From assembly GCF_004796535.1 (NCBI RefSeq), contig NZ_SPHY01000005.1:1-64000 (forward strand): DNA of 64,000 nucleotides, written 5' to 3'. This document shows, one piece after another, positions 37,828 through 47,298 of the stretch; the stretch's first letter is position 1, and every line of letters starts with the position of its first letter. The notes beneath the pieces were generated by a model, which saw only the letters and a list, made by a program, of their open reading frames with translations, made no database searches and was not told the origin of the DNA. Both the position numbers and the translations under genes were made by a program. The DNA comes from Sphingomonas flavalba. GTDB taxonomy: Bacteria; Pseudomonadota; Alphaproteobacteria; Sphingomonadales; Sphingomonadaceae.

Positions 37828-40140
37828 ATGGCATCGCAGGATCCGGGCTGGCGGGCGGCGATCCGGCGCGGCGTGGCGCGCAGCGGGGCGCTGTTCGGCG
37901 GGGTCGCGGTGCTGCTCGCCGTGCTGCTCGCCGCGCTGGCGCTGGTCAGCTACCACCCGAGCGACCCGTCGATGAACACCGCTGCCGGCGGCCCGGCGCA
38001 GAACTGGATCGGCACGCCCGGGGCGTGGCTGGCCGACCTGATGCTGTGGACGCTGGGGCCAGCGACGGCGCTGCTGCTGCCGTTGCTCGCCTTCATCGGC
38101 CTGCGGCTGTGGCATGATCGCGATCCTGGTCGGTGGAAGCGCACGATCCCGCAGGCGGTGATCGGCATCGCGCTGATCGGCATCGCGCTGGCCATGGTCA
38201 ACGCCGGGTCGATCGCCGGGTTGCCCGGCGGGCTGGGCGGCGCGGTCGGCATCGTCGGCCAGGCGGCGATCGACCGGCTGATCGCGCTGCTGCCACCGCC
38301 GGCGGTGGTATGGACCCATTACGGCGTTGCCGCGCTGCTCGCGATCGGCGGCATCGTCCTGTGGGCGAAAAGCCTTGAACTGGACGAGGTCGAGCGTGGT
38401 TGGCTGTTCCGCCGCCGCGTCGCGGAGACGGACGCTAACGGCGCGGATACCGGTGACGAGGCTGTTGCTGCCGCCCGCCCGCACCGCAGCGCCCCTGCGG
38501 AACCGCGCCCGGTGGCGGAGCCGGACCGGCGGCCGCCGCCGGTCATTTCCGTGCCGGGGGAGAAGCCGGTGGCGGGCGCCGGGCGCAAGCAACCGGCGCC
38601 GGTCCAGACCTCGTTCGACCTGAAGGACCGCTACACCCTGCCGAAGCTGGCGCTGCTGTCGCCGGCGCCGCCGGCGTCCGGCAACCCGATCGACAAGGCC
38701 GGGCTGGAACGCAACGCCCGCCTGCTCGAATCGGTGCTGGAGGATTTCCATGTGAAGGGCCAGATCGTCGAGGTTCGCCCCGGCCCGGTCGTCACCATGT
38801 ACGAACTGGAACCGGCAGCCGGGATCAAGGCGAGCCGGGTGATCCAGCTTGCCGACGACATCGCCCGCAACATGTCGGCGCTGTCGGCGCGCGTCGCCAC
38901 CATCCCCGGCCGCAGTGTGATCGGCATCGAATTGCCGAACCAGAAGCGCGAGTCGGTCGTCCTCCACGAACTGATCTCCAGCCCGGTGTTCGAGGATCAG
39001 TCGGGCGCGCTGCCGCTGGTGCTGGGCAAGAACATCGCCGGTGATCCGGTTATCGCCGATCTGGCGCCAATGCCGCATCTGCTGGTCGCCGGCACCACCG
39101 GCTCGGGCAAGTCGGTCGGCCTGAACGCGATGATCCTGTCGTTGCTCTACCGGCTCAGCCCCGACCAGTGCCGGATGATCATGATCGACCCGAAGATGCT
39201 GGAACTGAGCATCTACGACGACATCCCGCATCTGCTCGCGCCCGTGGTCACAGATCCGCCGAAGGCGGTGCGCGCGCTGAAATGGGCGGTCGAGCAGATG
39301 GAGGAACGCTACCGGATGATGGCGTCGGTCAGCGTGCGCAGCCTCGCCTCGTTCAACGACAAGGTCCGCGCCGCCAAGGCGAAGGGCCAGCCGCTCGGCC
39401 GCCGCGTCCAGACCGGCTACGATGCCGAGACCGGCCAGCCGATCTACGAGGAGGAGCAGCTTTCCTTCGATCCGCTGCCCCAGATCGTCATCATCGTCGA
39501 CGAGCTGGCCGACCTGATGATGACCGCCGGCAAGGAGGTCGAGTTCCTGATCCAGCGGTTGGCGCAGAAGGCGCGGGCGGCCGGCATCCACCTGATCATG
39601 GCGACGCAGCGGCCGTCGGTCGACGTCATCACCGGCGTCATCAAGGCCAACCTGCCGACCCGGATCAGCTTCCAGGTCACCTCGAAGATCGATTCGCGCA
39701 CCATCCTGGGCGAACAGGGGGCGGAGCAACTGCTCGGCAAGGGCGACATGCTCTACATGCCCGGTGGCAAGCAGATCGTCCGCGTCCACGGCCCGTTCGT
39801 GTCCGACGAGGAGGTCCGCGCCGTCGCCGACCATTGGCGCACCCAGGGCCGGCCCGACTATATCCAGGCGGTGACCGAGGAGCCGGAGGACGGCGGTTTC
39901 GAGCTGGAAGGCGCGCCGCACGGCGACGACAGCCCGGAGGAACAGCTCTACCGCCGCGCGGTCCAGATCGTCGCGACCAGCCAGAAGGCGTCGACCAGCT
40001 ATGTCCAGCGCCAGCTTCGCGTCGGCTACAACAGCGCGGCTCGGCTGATCGAACGGATGGAGCAGGAGGGCAAGGTCGGCCCGCCGGACCATGTCGGGCG
40101 GCGCGACGTGCTGATCGACCGCGACGGTCAGCCGGTCTGA
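37828..40140 (+). CDS. ftsK: DNA translocase FtsK
   Basis: A 770-residue division and chromosome-segregation motor. The N-terminal part has four membrane segments (about residues 20-190) with the SYHPSDPSMNTA loop. A linker follows (about 195-275), then the alpha/beta motor with Walker A VAGTTGSGKSVGLN and Walker B IVIIVDELADLMM. The C-terminal winged-helix gamma domain (STSYVQRQLRVGYNSAARLIERME) reads polar sequence motifs. The ATG at 37828 is 7 bases after GGGGAG; the ATGs at 37771 and 37813 have no such site. lolA follows, 98 bases downstream. Confidence 0.97.
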   Translation: MASQDPGWRAAIRRGVARSGALFGGVAVLLAVLLAALALVSYHPSDPSMNTAAGGPAQNWIGTPGAWLADLMLWTLGPATALLLPLLAFIGLRLWHDRDPGRWKRTIPQAVIGIALIGIALAMVNAGSIAGLPGGLGGAVGIVGQAAIDRLIALLPPPAVVWTHYGVAALLAIGGIVLWAKSLELDEVERGWLFRRRVAETDANGADTGDEAVAAARPHRSAPAEPRPVAEPDRRPPPVISVPGEKPVAGAGRKQPAPVQTSFDLKDRYTLPKLALLSPAPPASGNPIDKAGLERNARLLESVLEDFHVKGQIVEVRPGPVVTMYELEPAAGIKASRVIQLADDIARNMSALSARVATIPGRSVIGIELPNQKRESVVLHELISSPVFEDQSGALPLVLGKNIAGDPVIADLAPMPHLLVAGTTGSGKSVGLNAMILSLLYRLSPDQCRMIMIDPKMLELSIYDDIPHLLAPVVTDPPKAVRALKWAVEQMEERYRMMASVSVRSLASFNDKVRAAKAKGQPLGRRVQTGYDAETGQPIYEEEQLSFDPLPQIVIIVDELADLMMTAGKEVEFLIQRLAQKARAAGIHLIMATQRPSVDVITGVIKANLPTRISFQVTSKIDSRTILGEQGAEQLLGKGDMLYMPGGKQIVRVHGPFVSDEEVRAVADHWRTQGRPDYIQAVTEEPEDGGFELEGAPHGDDSPEEQLYRRAVQIVATSQKASTSYVQRQLRVGYNSAARLIERMEQEGKVGPPDHVGRRDVLIDRDGQPV

Positions 40141-40238
40141 CCGCCCGCAGATCAGGCCCGGTAGCGGAACGATCCGGGTTCAGTCGGCATTCAAGCCGAA
40201 TCACCGAAAAGCCGCCCCATCCGCATGGAGTGTTCCGA

Positions 40239-40877
40239 ATGTCGTTTCGTCCGTTGATCCCTGCCGCTCTGGCCCTCGCGCCACTTGCGCTGGCGTCCGC
40301 CCCCGCCGTTCAGGCGCAGGCGCCCGCCGCCGAATCGGACCTGGCGGCGGTCCAGCGCCATATGGCGGCGATCCAGACGATGACCGCCGATTTCACCCAG
40401 ACCGACCGCGCCGGCAAGGTGCTGACCGGCACGCTGACGCTGAAGCGGCCCGGCCATGTCCGCTTCCAGTACGAAAAGGGCGTGCCGCTATTGATCGTCG
40501 GCGACGGCAAGGCGCTGACCTTCATCGACTATCAGGTGAAGCAGGTATCGCGCTGGCCGATCGGCAAGTCGCCGCTCGCCTTCATCCTCGATCCCGCGAA
40601 GGACCTGTCGAAGGTGGCGCGGGTGGTCGAATCGGCTGACCCGCGCCTGCTGCTCGTCCAGGCGCGCGATCCCGCCCGGCCGGAATTCGGCACGATCACC
40701 CTGGCCTTCGTGCGTGGCACCAGTGGCCCCGCCGGGCTGACGCTGAACGGCTGGACCGCGCTCGACGCGCAGAACAACCGCACCCAGATCCGCCTGTCCA
40801 ACCAGCAGTTTAACGGCCCGATCGACGACCAGGCGTTCAAATGGCGCGATCCGCGTCCGGCCGGGCGCGGGCGCTGA
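40239..40877 (+). CDS. lolA: Outer-membrane lipoprotein carrier LolA
   Basis: A 212-residue periplasmic carrier that takes mature lipoproteins from LolCDE to the outer membrane. The signal peptide MSFRPLIPAALALAPLALASAPAVQA is cleaved after VQA. TMTADFTQTDRAGKVLTGTLTLKRPGHVRFQYE is the typical beginning, and the DPAKDLSKV and NNRTQIRLSNQQFNGPI segments fit the family. ATG 40239 is preceded by GGAG at an 8-base spacing. A strong hairpin lies about 150 bases downstream. Confidence 0.93.
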   Translation: MSFRPLIPAALALAPLALASAPAVQAQAPAAESDLAAVQRHMAAIQTMTADFTQTDRAGKVLTGTLTLKRPGHVRFQYEKGVPLLIVGDGKALTFIDYQVKQVSRWPIGKSPLAFILDPAKDLSKVARVVESADPRLLLVQARDPARPEFGTITLAFVRGTSGPAGLTLNGWTALDAQNNRTQIRLSNQQFNGPIDDQAFKWRDPRPAGRGR

Positions 40878-41024
40878 ACCCACCCGTTCATATTGGCGAC
40901 AGGATGGATCGCGTATTCATGCTCGGCGGACGTTGGAGCACCGGAGCCGGGTTTCCCCCTGTTACCCGCCTCGTCATTCCGATGTCCCGCCAGCGTGACG
41001 AACGCAGGTTGGCCCCCGTTCCAA

Positions 41025-41050
41025 GCCCCCGGAGCGGGGGCCTTTGCGTG
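41025..41050 (+). terminator. Intrinsic terminator-like hairpin downstream of lolA
   Basis: GCCCCCG GAG CGGGGGC (41025-41041) is a perfect 7-bp stem followed by CTTTGCGTG. The T-run is short. It would end the ftsK-lolA transcript before the exonuclease gene. Confidence 0.5.
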
Positions 41051-41115
41051 TCTGGATGATGGCGCGCGGGCCGGCGCCGCTTCCCCATAACGCGATCAGA
41101 CTCTAAAGCGCGCGG

Positions 41116-41910
41116 ATGGCCGACACCCTCAGCATCGCATCGTGGAACATCAATTCGGTGCGCGCGCGCCTCGACATCGTCGCACGCTTCCTGGCCGAAC
41201 AGGCGCCGGACGTGCTGTGCCTGCAGGAGACCAAGGCGGCGAACGACGTGTTTCCCGCCGCCGCCTTCGCCAGCCTCGGCTACACGCATCAGGTGCTGCA
41301 CGGTCAGCGCATGTACCACGGCGTCGCCATCGTCAGCCGGGTGCCGCTGGTCGAGGACGACCGGCTGGACTGGCAGGCGAACGGAGAGGCGCGCCATGTC
41401 GGCGTCCGGCTGGCCAACGGCATGCGGCTGGAAAATGTCTACGTGCCGGCCGGCGGCGACATCCCCGACCGCGCGCTCAACCCGAAATTCGGGCAGAAGC
41501 TCGATTTCCTGGCACGGATGACCGACTGGGCGGCCGGGCTGGCGGTACCGACGCTGCTGGTCGGCGATTTCAACATCGCGCCGCTCGAATCGGACGTATG
41601 GAGCCACAGGCAGTTGCTCGACGTGGTCAGCCATACGCCGGTGGAGGTTGAGGCGCTGGCCCATTTCCAGGCCGCGCACGGCTGGGTCGACCTCGGCCGC
41701 CGTTTCGTGCCGCCGCCGGAGCGGCTCTACACCTGGTGGAGCTACCGGGCGAAGGACTGGGCCGTCTCCGATCGCGGCCGTCGGCTCGATCATATGTGGG
41801 CCAGCCCGGCGCTTGCCGGCCAGGCGATCGGCCACCGCGTGCACGAGGAATGCCGCGCTTGGGGCCGCCCATCGGACCATATCCCGCTGATCACGGAATT
41901 CCGCCTGTGA
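41116..41910 (+). CDS. xth: Exodeoxyribonuclease III
   Basis: A 264-residue Mg-dependent AP endonuclease/exonuclease of base-excision repair. [26 protein letters not shown] (the Glu metal ligand), the [15 protein letters not shown] motif and a C-terminal DHIPLITEF catalytic segment are the family blocks. Length is standard. The stop overlaps the ribA start by one base (TGATG), so ribA is likely co-translated. Confidence 0.95.
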   Translation: MADTLSIASWNINSVRARLDIVARFLAEQAPDVLCLQETKAANDVFPAAAFASLGYTHQVLHGQRMYHGVAIVSRVPLVEDDRLDWQANGEARHVGVRLANGMRLENVYVPAGGDIPDRALNPKFGQKLDFLARMTDWAAGLAVPTLLVGDFNIAPLESDVWSHRQLLDVVSHTPVEVEALAHFQAAHGWVDLGRRFVPPPERLYTWWSYRAKDWAVSDRGRRLDHMWASPALAGQAIGHRVHEECRAWGRPSDHIPLITEFRL

Positions 41911-42968
41911 TGGCCGATCCGCGCGCCGCCGCCCGCGCCGTCGATGCGTTGCGCCGGGGGTGGGAGGTGACGATCGCCGATGCCGACGCGGCGCTGGCGC
42001 TGCTGGCGATCGAGACCGCCGACACCGGCCGCCTCGCCGCCTTCGACCCGGACGGGCAGGCCGATATCCTGCTGTCCGCCGCGCGCGCGGAAACGCTGAA
42101 GCTGGCCAACCAGCGGGAAGCGGCCGGCGGCGGGGCAACCCGCATCGCACGGGCGCCGTGGATCGATCTGCCGGCGGCGGTGGCGCTTGCCGACCCGGCG
42201 CTCGATCTGGCCGTGCCGTTGAAAGGGCCGTTCCGCGCGGTCGCGCCGGGGGCGGCGGAGGCGGCCGGCGCCGCCCTCGCCCTTGCCAGGCTCGCCGGCC
42301 TGCTGCCCGCCTTCTTCGTCCGCACCGTGGCGCGGACGGCGGACGCACTGACCCCGGCGGCGATCGCCGCCTATCAGGCGTCCGACCGGCTGGTCGTGGC
42401 GGCGCGCGCGCGCCTGCCGGTCGCTGCCGCAGAAACGGCGGAGATCGTCGCCTTCCGCACCGCCGAGACGGCCGAGGAACATGTCGCGCTGGTCGTCGGC
42501 ACGCCGGACGGCAGCCCGCCGCTCGTGCGCCTGCACAGCGAATGCCTGACCGGCGATGTGCTCGGCTCGCTCAAATGCGATTGCGGGCCGCAGCTCCACG
42601 CCGCGCTCGCCGCCATCGCCGACGCGCGCTGGGGGGTGCTGCTCTATCTGCGCCAGGAAGGGCGCGGCATCGGCCTGATCAACAAGCTGCGCGCCTACAG
42701 CCTGCAGGATCAGGGCTTCGACACCGTCGACGCCAATATCCGCCTCGGCTTCGCGGTCGACGCGCGCGATTTCTCGCTGGCCGCGCGGATGCTCGCCTTG
42801 CTCGGCATCGCCGCCGTCCGGCTGCTGACCAACAACCCGGCGAAGGTGGCGGGGCTTGAGGCGCACGGCATCACCGTCGTCGAGCGGGTGCCCCATGCGC
42901 TGCCGGCCAACCCGCATAACGAACGCTACCTCGCCACCAAGCGCGACCGCACCGGCCACCAGCTCTAA
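41910..42968 (+). CDS. ribA: GTP cyclohydrolase II with N-terminal extension
   Basis: A 352-residue protein. The C-terminal part (about 150-352) is GTP cyclohydrolase II, which makes the first riboflavin intermediate: [21 protein letters not shown] holds the zinc cysteines, with [21 protein letters not shown] and [12 protein letters not shown]. Residues 1-150 are an extra Ala-rich domain that resembles a degraded RibB (DHBP synthase)-like half without recognisable catalytic residues; this architecture is seen in sphingomonads. The stop codon TAA is formed by the edge of palindromic repeat copy B. Confidence 0.92.
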   Translation: MADPRAAARAVDALRRGWEVTIADADAALALLAIETADTGRLAAFDPDGQADILLSAARAETLKLANQREAAGGGATRIARAPWIDLPAAVALADPALDLAVPLKGPFRAVAPGAAEAAGAALALARLAGLLPAFFVRTVARTADALTPAAIAAYQASDRLVVAARARLPVAAAETAEIVAFRTAETAEEHVALVVGTPDGSPPLVRLHSECLTGDVLGSLKCDCGPQLHAALAAIADARWGVLLYLRQEGRGIGLINKLRAYSLQDQGFDTVDANIRLGFAVDARDFSLAARMLALLGIAAVRLLTNNPAKVAGLEAHGITVVERVPHALPANPHNERYLATKRDRTGHQL

Positions 42969-43094
42969 GGCTTGTCCTGTTCAAGCGGCACCAGCCCGCT
43001 CCCCCACCCGGCCTCCCACATGATACTGCCGTTGAAAGGCCGGGTGAGAGAGCGGGCTGGTGCCGATTCCGCCTAAAGCGAACAGCCTCTAAGG
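42964..43094. repeat. Large imperfect palindrome, copy B (~130 bp)
   Basis: Same arms as copy A: TGTTCAAGCGGCACCAGCCC, CTCCCCCACCCGGCCTCCCA, centre CATGATACTGCCG, then GGCCGGGTGAGAGAGCGGGC and TGGTGCCGATTCCGCCT. Outer ends are CTCTAAGG and CCTCTAAGG. The pair GCA/TGC of copy A is GCT/AGC here, a matched change in both arms. The first bases supply the ribA stop codon. Confidence 0.9.
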
Positions 43095-43106
43095 CCCGCC
43101 GTCCCC

Positions 43107-43136
43107 GTCATCGCTTCGCTACACTCGCAATGACGG
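43107..43136 (-). repeat. Dispersed repeat, CGTCATTGCGAG family, copy 2 (inverted)
   Basis: Reads GTCATCGCTTCGCTACACTC then GCAATGACGG, the reverse complement of the copies at 21603 and 51350, with a few differences. It directly follows palindromic copy B. Confidence 0.7.
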
Positions 43137-43213
43137 CGTTCAGGCCACAGCGCCGTTGACCGCGCGCGCCGGGCGGCTAGGACGGTCGGATCGTATACTA
43201 TCAGGGGTTGGTC

Positions 43214-44227
43214 GTGGACGGTCCGGTCATTCTGTCGGTCGATGCGGTGTTCGCTCTGGCACGCCGGGTGCTGGTGACGGCTGGGCTCGCCGCGCCGCAG
43301 GCGGAGGCGGTGGCGCGGGTGATCGCCGCCGCCGAGCGCGATGGCTGCTCCAATCACGGCCTGCACCGCCTGCCCGGCTGCGTCGAGACGGTCGGGTCTG
43401 GCCGGCTGGCGGTGGCGGCGGTGCCGGAACCGCGCGACGAAACGCCTGCGCTGGTCCGCATCGACGCCGGCTACGGCTACGCGCCGCTCGCCTTCGAACG
43501 GGGCCTGCCGTTGCTAGCGGAGAAGGCGCGTCGTGGCGGCGTCGCGGCGCTGGTCATCGCCAACTGCTTCCATTTCTCGGCGCTGTGGCCGGAGGTGGAG
43601 GCGCTGGCGGCGGAGGGTCTTGCCGGGCTGGCGCTGACGCCCAGCCATGCCTGGGTCGCGCCGGCCGGCGGCAGTCGCGGCCTGCTCGGCACCAACCCGA
43701 TCGCTTTCGGCTGGCCGCGCCCGGACGGGCACCCCTATGTCTTCGACTTCGCGACCAGCGCCGTCGCGCGCAGCGACCTCGCCCAGTACCGCAACGACGG
43801 CCGCGCGATCCCGGAAGGCTGGGGCGTGGACCGCGACGGCGCGCCGACCACAGACGCGCAGGCCGCGCTCGACGGCGCGATGCTGACCTTCGGCGGCCAT
43901 AAGGGATCGGCGCTGGCGACGATGGTCGAATTGCTCGCCGGCGCGTTGATCGGCGATCGGACCAGCGTCGAATCGATGGCGTGGGACGGGGGACTGAAAC
44001 TCGCCCCCTGTCACGGCGAGCTGATCCTTGCTTTCGACCCGGCGGTCATGGCCGGCGGCGACGCCGCGCCGGGGATCGCGCGGGCGGAGGCGCTGTTCGC
44101 CGGCTTCGCCGCACAGGGTGCCCGCCTGCCGTCCGCGCGCCGCTACGCCGCGCGGGCGCGGAGCCTGGCCGACGGCGTCGCCGTGCCGCGCGCTCTCCAT
44201 GACCGCATCGCGACGCTGGCCGGCTGA
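43214..44227 (+). CDS. Ldh-family (malate/lactate/ureidoglycolate) oxidoreductase
   Basis: A 337-residue NAD(P)-dependent dehydrogenase of the LDH2/MDG2 (type 2 malate/lactate) fold. Blocks include DGCSNHGLHRLPGCVETV with the conserved catalytic His, GLALTPSHAWVAPAGGSRGLLGTNPIAFGWP, FDFATSAVARSDL and FGGHKGSALATMVELLAG. Substrate may be malate, lactate, ureidoglycolate or a delta-piperideine carboxylate; sequence alone does not choose. The GTG at 43214 follows AGGGGT by 6 bases; a TTG 6 bases earlier is an alternative. Confidence 0.87.
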   Translation: MDGPVILSVDAVFALARRVLVTAGLAAPQAEAVARVIAAAERDGCSNHGLHRLPGCVETVGSGRLAVAAVPEPRDETPALVRIDAGYGYAPLAFERGLPLLAEKARRGGVAALVIANCFHFSALWPEVEALAAEGLAGLALTPSHAWVAPAGGSRGLLGTNPIAFGWPRPDGHPYVFDFATSAVARSDLAQYRNDGRAIPEGWGVDRDGAPTTDAQAALDGAMLTFGGHKGSALATMVELLAGALIGDRTSVESMAWDGGLKLAPCHGELILAFDPAVMAGGDAAPGIARAEALFAGFAAQGARLPSARRYAARARSLADGVAVPRALHDRIATLAG

Positions 44228-44240
44228 CCCGGCCGCCGCG

Positions 44241-45134
44241 TCAGTCGCAGGGGCAGTCTTCCGCCGCCCGACCCCAGAATTCGCGGATGATCGCCCAGGC
44301 CTCGCTGGCGGTCTCGACCCAGTTCATCAGCGCCAGGTCCTTGTGGGAGATGACCCCTTCGTCGGCCAGCGCCTCGAAATCGACGACCTTGTTCCAGAAA
44401 TCGCGCCCGAACATCAGGATCGGCAGGCGGGAAATCTTGCCGGTCTGGATCAGGGTCAGCGCCTCGAACATCTCGTCGAACGTGCCGAACCCACCGGGGA
44501 ACACCGCGATCGCCCGCGCGCGCAGCAGGAAATGCATCTTGCGCAGCGCGAAATAGTGGAACTGGAAGCTGAGCGACGGGGTGACATACTGGTTCGGCGC
44601 CTGCTCGTGCGGCAGCACGATGTTGAGGCCGATCGTCTCGGCGCCGGCGTCGACCGCGCCGCGGTTCGCCGCCTCCATGATCGACGGGCCGCCGCCGGAA
44701 CAGACGACGAAGTGGCGCCGCCCCTCGGCATCGCGCGGGCAGCGGCTGGCCAGCCGCGCCAGCTCGCGCGCGACGTCGTAATATTTGGCCTTGGCGACCA
44801 GCCGCTCGGCGATCGCCCGGCCGCGCGCGTTGGTCGCGGCGGCGAGCAGGGCGTCGGCCTTGGCCGGTTCCGGGATGCGGGCGGAACCGTAGAACACCAG
44901 GGTGGAGGCGATCCGCGCTTCGTCGAGCAGCAGGTCGGGCTTCAGCAGCTCAAGCTGGAAGCGCACCGGCCGCAGGTCCTCGCGCAGCAGGAACTCGGTG
45001 TCCTGGAACGCCAGCCGGTAGGCGGGGTGTTCGGTCTGCGGGGTGTGGACGACGGTCTTGGCGGTACTGTCCGCCGACTGGCGGGCGCGCGGGAACAGCC
45101 GCGACGGGACGATGGTTTCGCTATTCTCTGTCAT
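44241..45134 (-). CDS. LOG-family protein (TIGR00730-like)
   Basis: A 297-residue protein. The C-terminal Rossmann region has VVCSGGGPSIMEAANRGA and the diagnostic PGGFGTFDEMFEALTLIQTGK (PGGxGTxxE). This fold removes ribose phosphate from nucleotides, best known for cytokinin activation, and was once misnamed lysine decarboxylase. The 80-residue N-terminus carries the TAYRLAFQDTEFLLREDLRPVRFQLE segment found in the longer bacterial subgroup. It is convergent with the Ldh gene, 13 bases apart. The physiological nucleotide is unknown. Confidence 0.9.
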   Translation of the reverse strand: MTENSETIVPSRLFPRARQSADSTAKTVVHTPQTEHPAYRLAFQDTEFLLREDLRPVRFQLELLKPDLLLDEARIASTLVFYGSARIPEPAKADALLAAATNARGRAIAERLVAKAKYYDVARELARLASRCPRDAEGRRHFVVCSGGGPSIMEAANRGAVDAGAETIGLNIVLPHEQAPNQYVTPSLSFQFHYFALRKMHFLLRARAIAVFPGGFGTFDEMFEALTLIQTGKISRLPILMFGRDFWNKVVDFEALADEGVISHKDLALMNWVETASEAWAIIREFWGRAAEDCPCD

Positions 45135-45188
45135 TCCTAGGCTGATAGCGCGTTTGGGTGTCGGTTCAAGCGCGGGCCGCGCCGGCGG

Positions 45189-45866
45189 TCAGCGGCAGAA
45201 CGGCCCGCGCCCCATGTCGAGGTGGAAATGGTCGTTGTGGGCGGCGTTGTAGTCGGGGCTGAGCACGGTTGCGAAGCGCTTGCAGGCCGATTGATGCACC
45301 GCCTTGATGAAGCCGCGCACCGCCTGATCGGCTGAGCGGTAGTCGGTCTTGACGCTGATCCGCCGCCCGTCGGCCAGGATGAAGGCGGCGACATCGACGG
45401 CGTTCGACCGCGCATGCTCGGACAGCCGGTCGGTGGCGCCGATGCCGTTGATCGTCCGGCAGCTATAGGTGCCGAACGTCTCGACCTTCACCACCTCGCT
45501 GCCCAGCCAGGCGCGGGAAGCGGGCACGACGCCGAACCGCACCCAGCCGGAAAAGGCGCTGGCCAGCGGGCAGGTCATCGCGCCCAGATTGGTGGTCGGC
45601 GTGCCGACGTCGAGCAGCTTGACCGATCCGTAGGCGAGGCAGCCGCCGCCGAAATCGCGGTCGGGCAGCGGCTGGAAATCGACGCCCTGCCCCGCCAGCC
45701 GGCCAAGGCACTGCCGGATCGGGGCGGAGGTGATGCCCGGCATCAGCTGCGCGGCCGGTGTCGGCTTGCGCGCCGACGACCGGCGTCCACGGTCGCCGGA
45801 ACAGGCGGCAAGCGCCAGCGCCGCGATGATCGTCGCGCCGATCCCGATCCGTCCGGTCCGCCCCAT
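45189..45866 (-). CDS. Extensin-like C-terminal domain lipoprotein
   Basis: A 225-residue lipoprotein. The start at 45866 gives MGRTGRIGIGATIIAALALAACSG with a lipobox (LAAC, Cys22). The extensin-like domain (about 45-225) includes SEHARSNAVDVAAFIL and HNDHFHLDMGRGPFC. Its His/Asp pattern resembles the LAS metallopeptidase fold (VanY/MepA), so peptidoglycan cleavage is a reasonable guess; no substrate is proven. Longer in-frame starts upstream have no signal peptide. It is divergent from the DMT transporter, with 203 bases between that hold no evident feature. Confidence 0.85.
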   Translation of the reverse strand: MGRTGRIGIGATIIAALALAACSGDRGRRSSARKPTPAAQLMPGITSAPIRQCLGRLAGQGVDFQPLPDRDFGGGCLAYGSVKLLDVGTPTTNLGAMTCPLASAFSGWVRFGVVPASRAWLGSEVVKVETFGTYSCRTINGIGATDRLSEHARSNAVDVAAFILADGRRISVKTDYRSADQAVRGFIKAVHQSACKRFATVLSPDYNAAHNDHFHLDMGRGPFCR

Positions 45867-46069
45867 GCTCACCCGCCGATGATCGCCGGTTCGATCCGCG
45901 GAACGAAGGCTGGCGGCGGCGGCTTGCGACGAACCGTGCCGAAACGGAGTCGGGCGTCTGCCCCACCACCTCATGCCCCGTCCGCACAGGCGCACCGATT
46001 CCCTTTCGTCGGGAGAGAGGTTAAGGGCCTGGCGCGGCACCGGCCCGCTCCCCTTCAACAGGACATGGC

Positions 46070-46981
46070 ATGACGATCACCCGAACCGATCTGCGGGCCT
46101 ATGCCATGCTGGCGCTGGTCATGCTGTTCTGGGCGGGCAACTCGATCGTCGGCCGCGCGGTCAGGGACGATATTCCGCCGTTCACGCTGGCGCTGGTCCG
46201 CTGGGCCGGGGCGCTGCTGCTCGTCGCGCCGTTTGCCCTGCGCCATGTCGTCGCCGATCGCGCGGAGCTGCGCCGGGCGTGGCGGCGGGTGCTGCTGCTC
46301 GGTCTGCTCGGCATCGCCACCTTCAACGCGCTGCTCTACTACGGCCTGCGCTTCACCACCGCGACCAACTCGATGCTGCTGCAGGCGGCGATCCCCGGGC
46401 TGGTGCTGCTGTTCGACTATCTGCTGTTCCGCACGCGCTCCGGCTGGCAGGCGATCGGCGGCGTGCTGCTGTCGACCGCCGGGGTGGTGCTGATCGTCTG
46501 TCGCGCCGATCCGCAGGCGCTGCTGCATCTGGATTTCGGCACCGGCGATCTGCTGATCCTGGCGGCGGTGGTCGTCTGGGGCATCTATACCAGCCTGCTG
46601 CGCACCCGCCCGGCGGTGCATCCGTCCAGTTTCATCGCCGTCACCTTCGCGATCGGCGCGCTGGCGATGTTGCCGCTGGCGATCGGGGAATGGCGCGCCA
46701 CCGGGTTTCCGGCGCTCGGCCCGGGCAGCATCGGCGCCTTCGCCTATGTCGCGATCCTGCCGTCGCTGGTCGCCTATTTCCTTTACAATGCGGCGGTCAC
46801 GGCGATCGGTGCCGGCAAGGCCGGGCAGGCGATCAGCCTGATGCCGCTGTTCGGCGCCTTCCTCGCCGCCTTCCTGCTCGGTGAGGCGCTGCGTCCGTTC
46901 CACGCCGCCGGCATGGTGCTGATCCTCGCCGGCATCGTCACCAGCGCGACGGTGCGCTCACAGCACCAACAGGCCGATTAA
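46070..46981 (+). CDS. DMT-superfamily (EamA) transporter
   Basis: A 303-residue inner-membrane protein with ten predicted helices and two EamA repeats. The first opens LRAYAMLALVMLFWAGNSIVGRAVRDDIPPFTLALVRWAGA; the second begins near LLILAAVVVWGIYTSLL. A likely exporter or importer of small metabolites such as amino acids or nucleosides. The 3' end overlaps the convergent DUF1294 gene by 24 bases. Substrate unknown. Confidence 0.9.
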   Translation: MTITRTDLRAYAMLALVMLFWAGNSIVGRAVRDDIPPFTLALVRWAGALLLVAPFALRHVVADRAELRRAWRRVLLLGLLGIATFNALLYYGLRFTTATNSMLLQAAIPGLVLLFDYLLFRTRSGWQAIGGVLLSTAGVVLIVCRADPQALLHLDFGTGDLLILAAVVVWGIYTSLLRTRPAVHPSSFIAVTFAIGALAMLPLAIGEWRATGFPALGPGSIGAFAYVAILPSLVAYFLYNAAVTAIGAGKAGQAISLMPLFGAFLAAFLLGEALRPFHAAGMVLILAGIVTSATVRSQHQQAD

Positions 46982-47227
46982 CAGCCCGGCCTGCACCACC
47001 GCGATCAGGTGGAGCCGATCCGAAAACGGCTGCTTGCGTGTCTTGTGGCGGAACATCCGCCTGGCGAGATAGGCACCCGGCGTGCCGCCCAGCGCGGCAA
47101 GCGTCAGCAGGTCCGACTCCGGAATGCGGCGGTGGCCGGCCTCGGCCCGGCGCTTATCCTGCCCGAAACGCAGCATCGTCCAGGCGTTGATCGCGGCGAC
47201 AAGGCCGATGAGTGTCAGCGGCGCCAT
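46958..47227 (-). CDS. DUF1294 small membrane protein
   Basis: An 89-residue protein with two membrane segments: LTLIGLVAAINAWTMLRF at the N-terminus and LHLIAVVQAGLLIGLLVL at the C-terminus. Between them is RIPESDLLTLAALGGTPGAYLARRMFRHKTRKQPF, the conserved DUF1294 block. Function unknown; the family is often found alone or fused to cold-shock domains. It is convergent with, and overlaps, the DMT gene end by 24 bases. Confidence 0.9.
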   Translation of the reverse strand: MAPLTLIGLVAAINAWTMLRFGQDKRRAEAGHRRIPESDLLTLAALGGTPGAYLARRMFRHKTRKQPFSDRLHLIAVVQAGLLIGLLVL

Positions 47228-47298
47228 GAAACACGCTTATCTTCAAATGCTTGCGCGGCCGTTACCCCGTTTCCGCGCCCCCGCCCGGCGCGATCGTC

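Noticed and set aside
37687-40092. An 801-residue open frame on the minus strand
   Set aside because: Antisense to ftsK and the start of the UbiH-like gene. Real motor motifs are on the other strand.
44241-45134. Annotation as lysine decarboxylase
   Set aside because: The PGGxGTxxE motif marks LOG-type phosphoribohydrolases; the decarboxylase name is a historical error.
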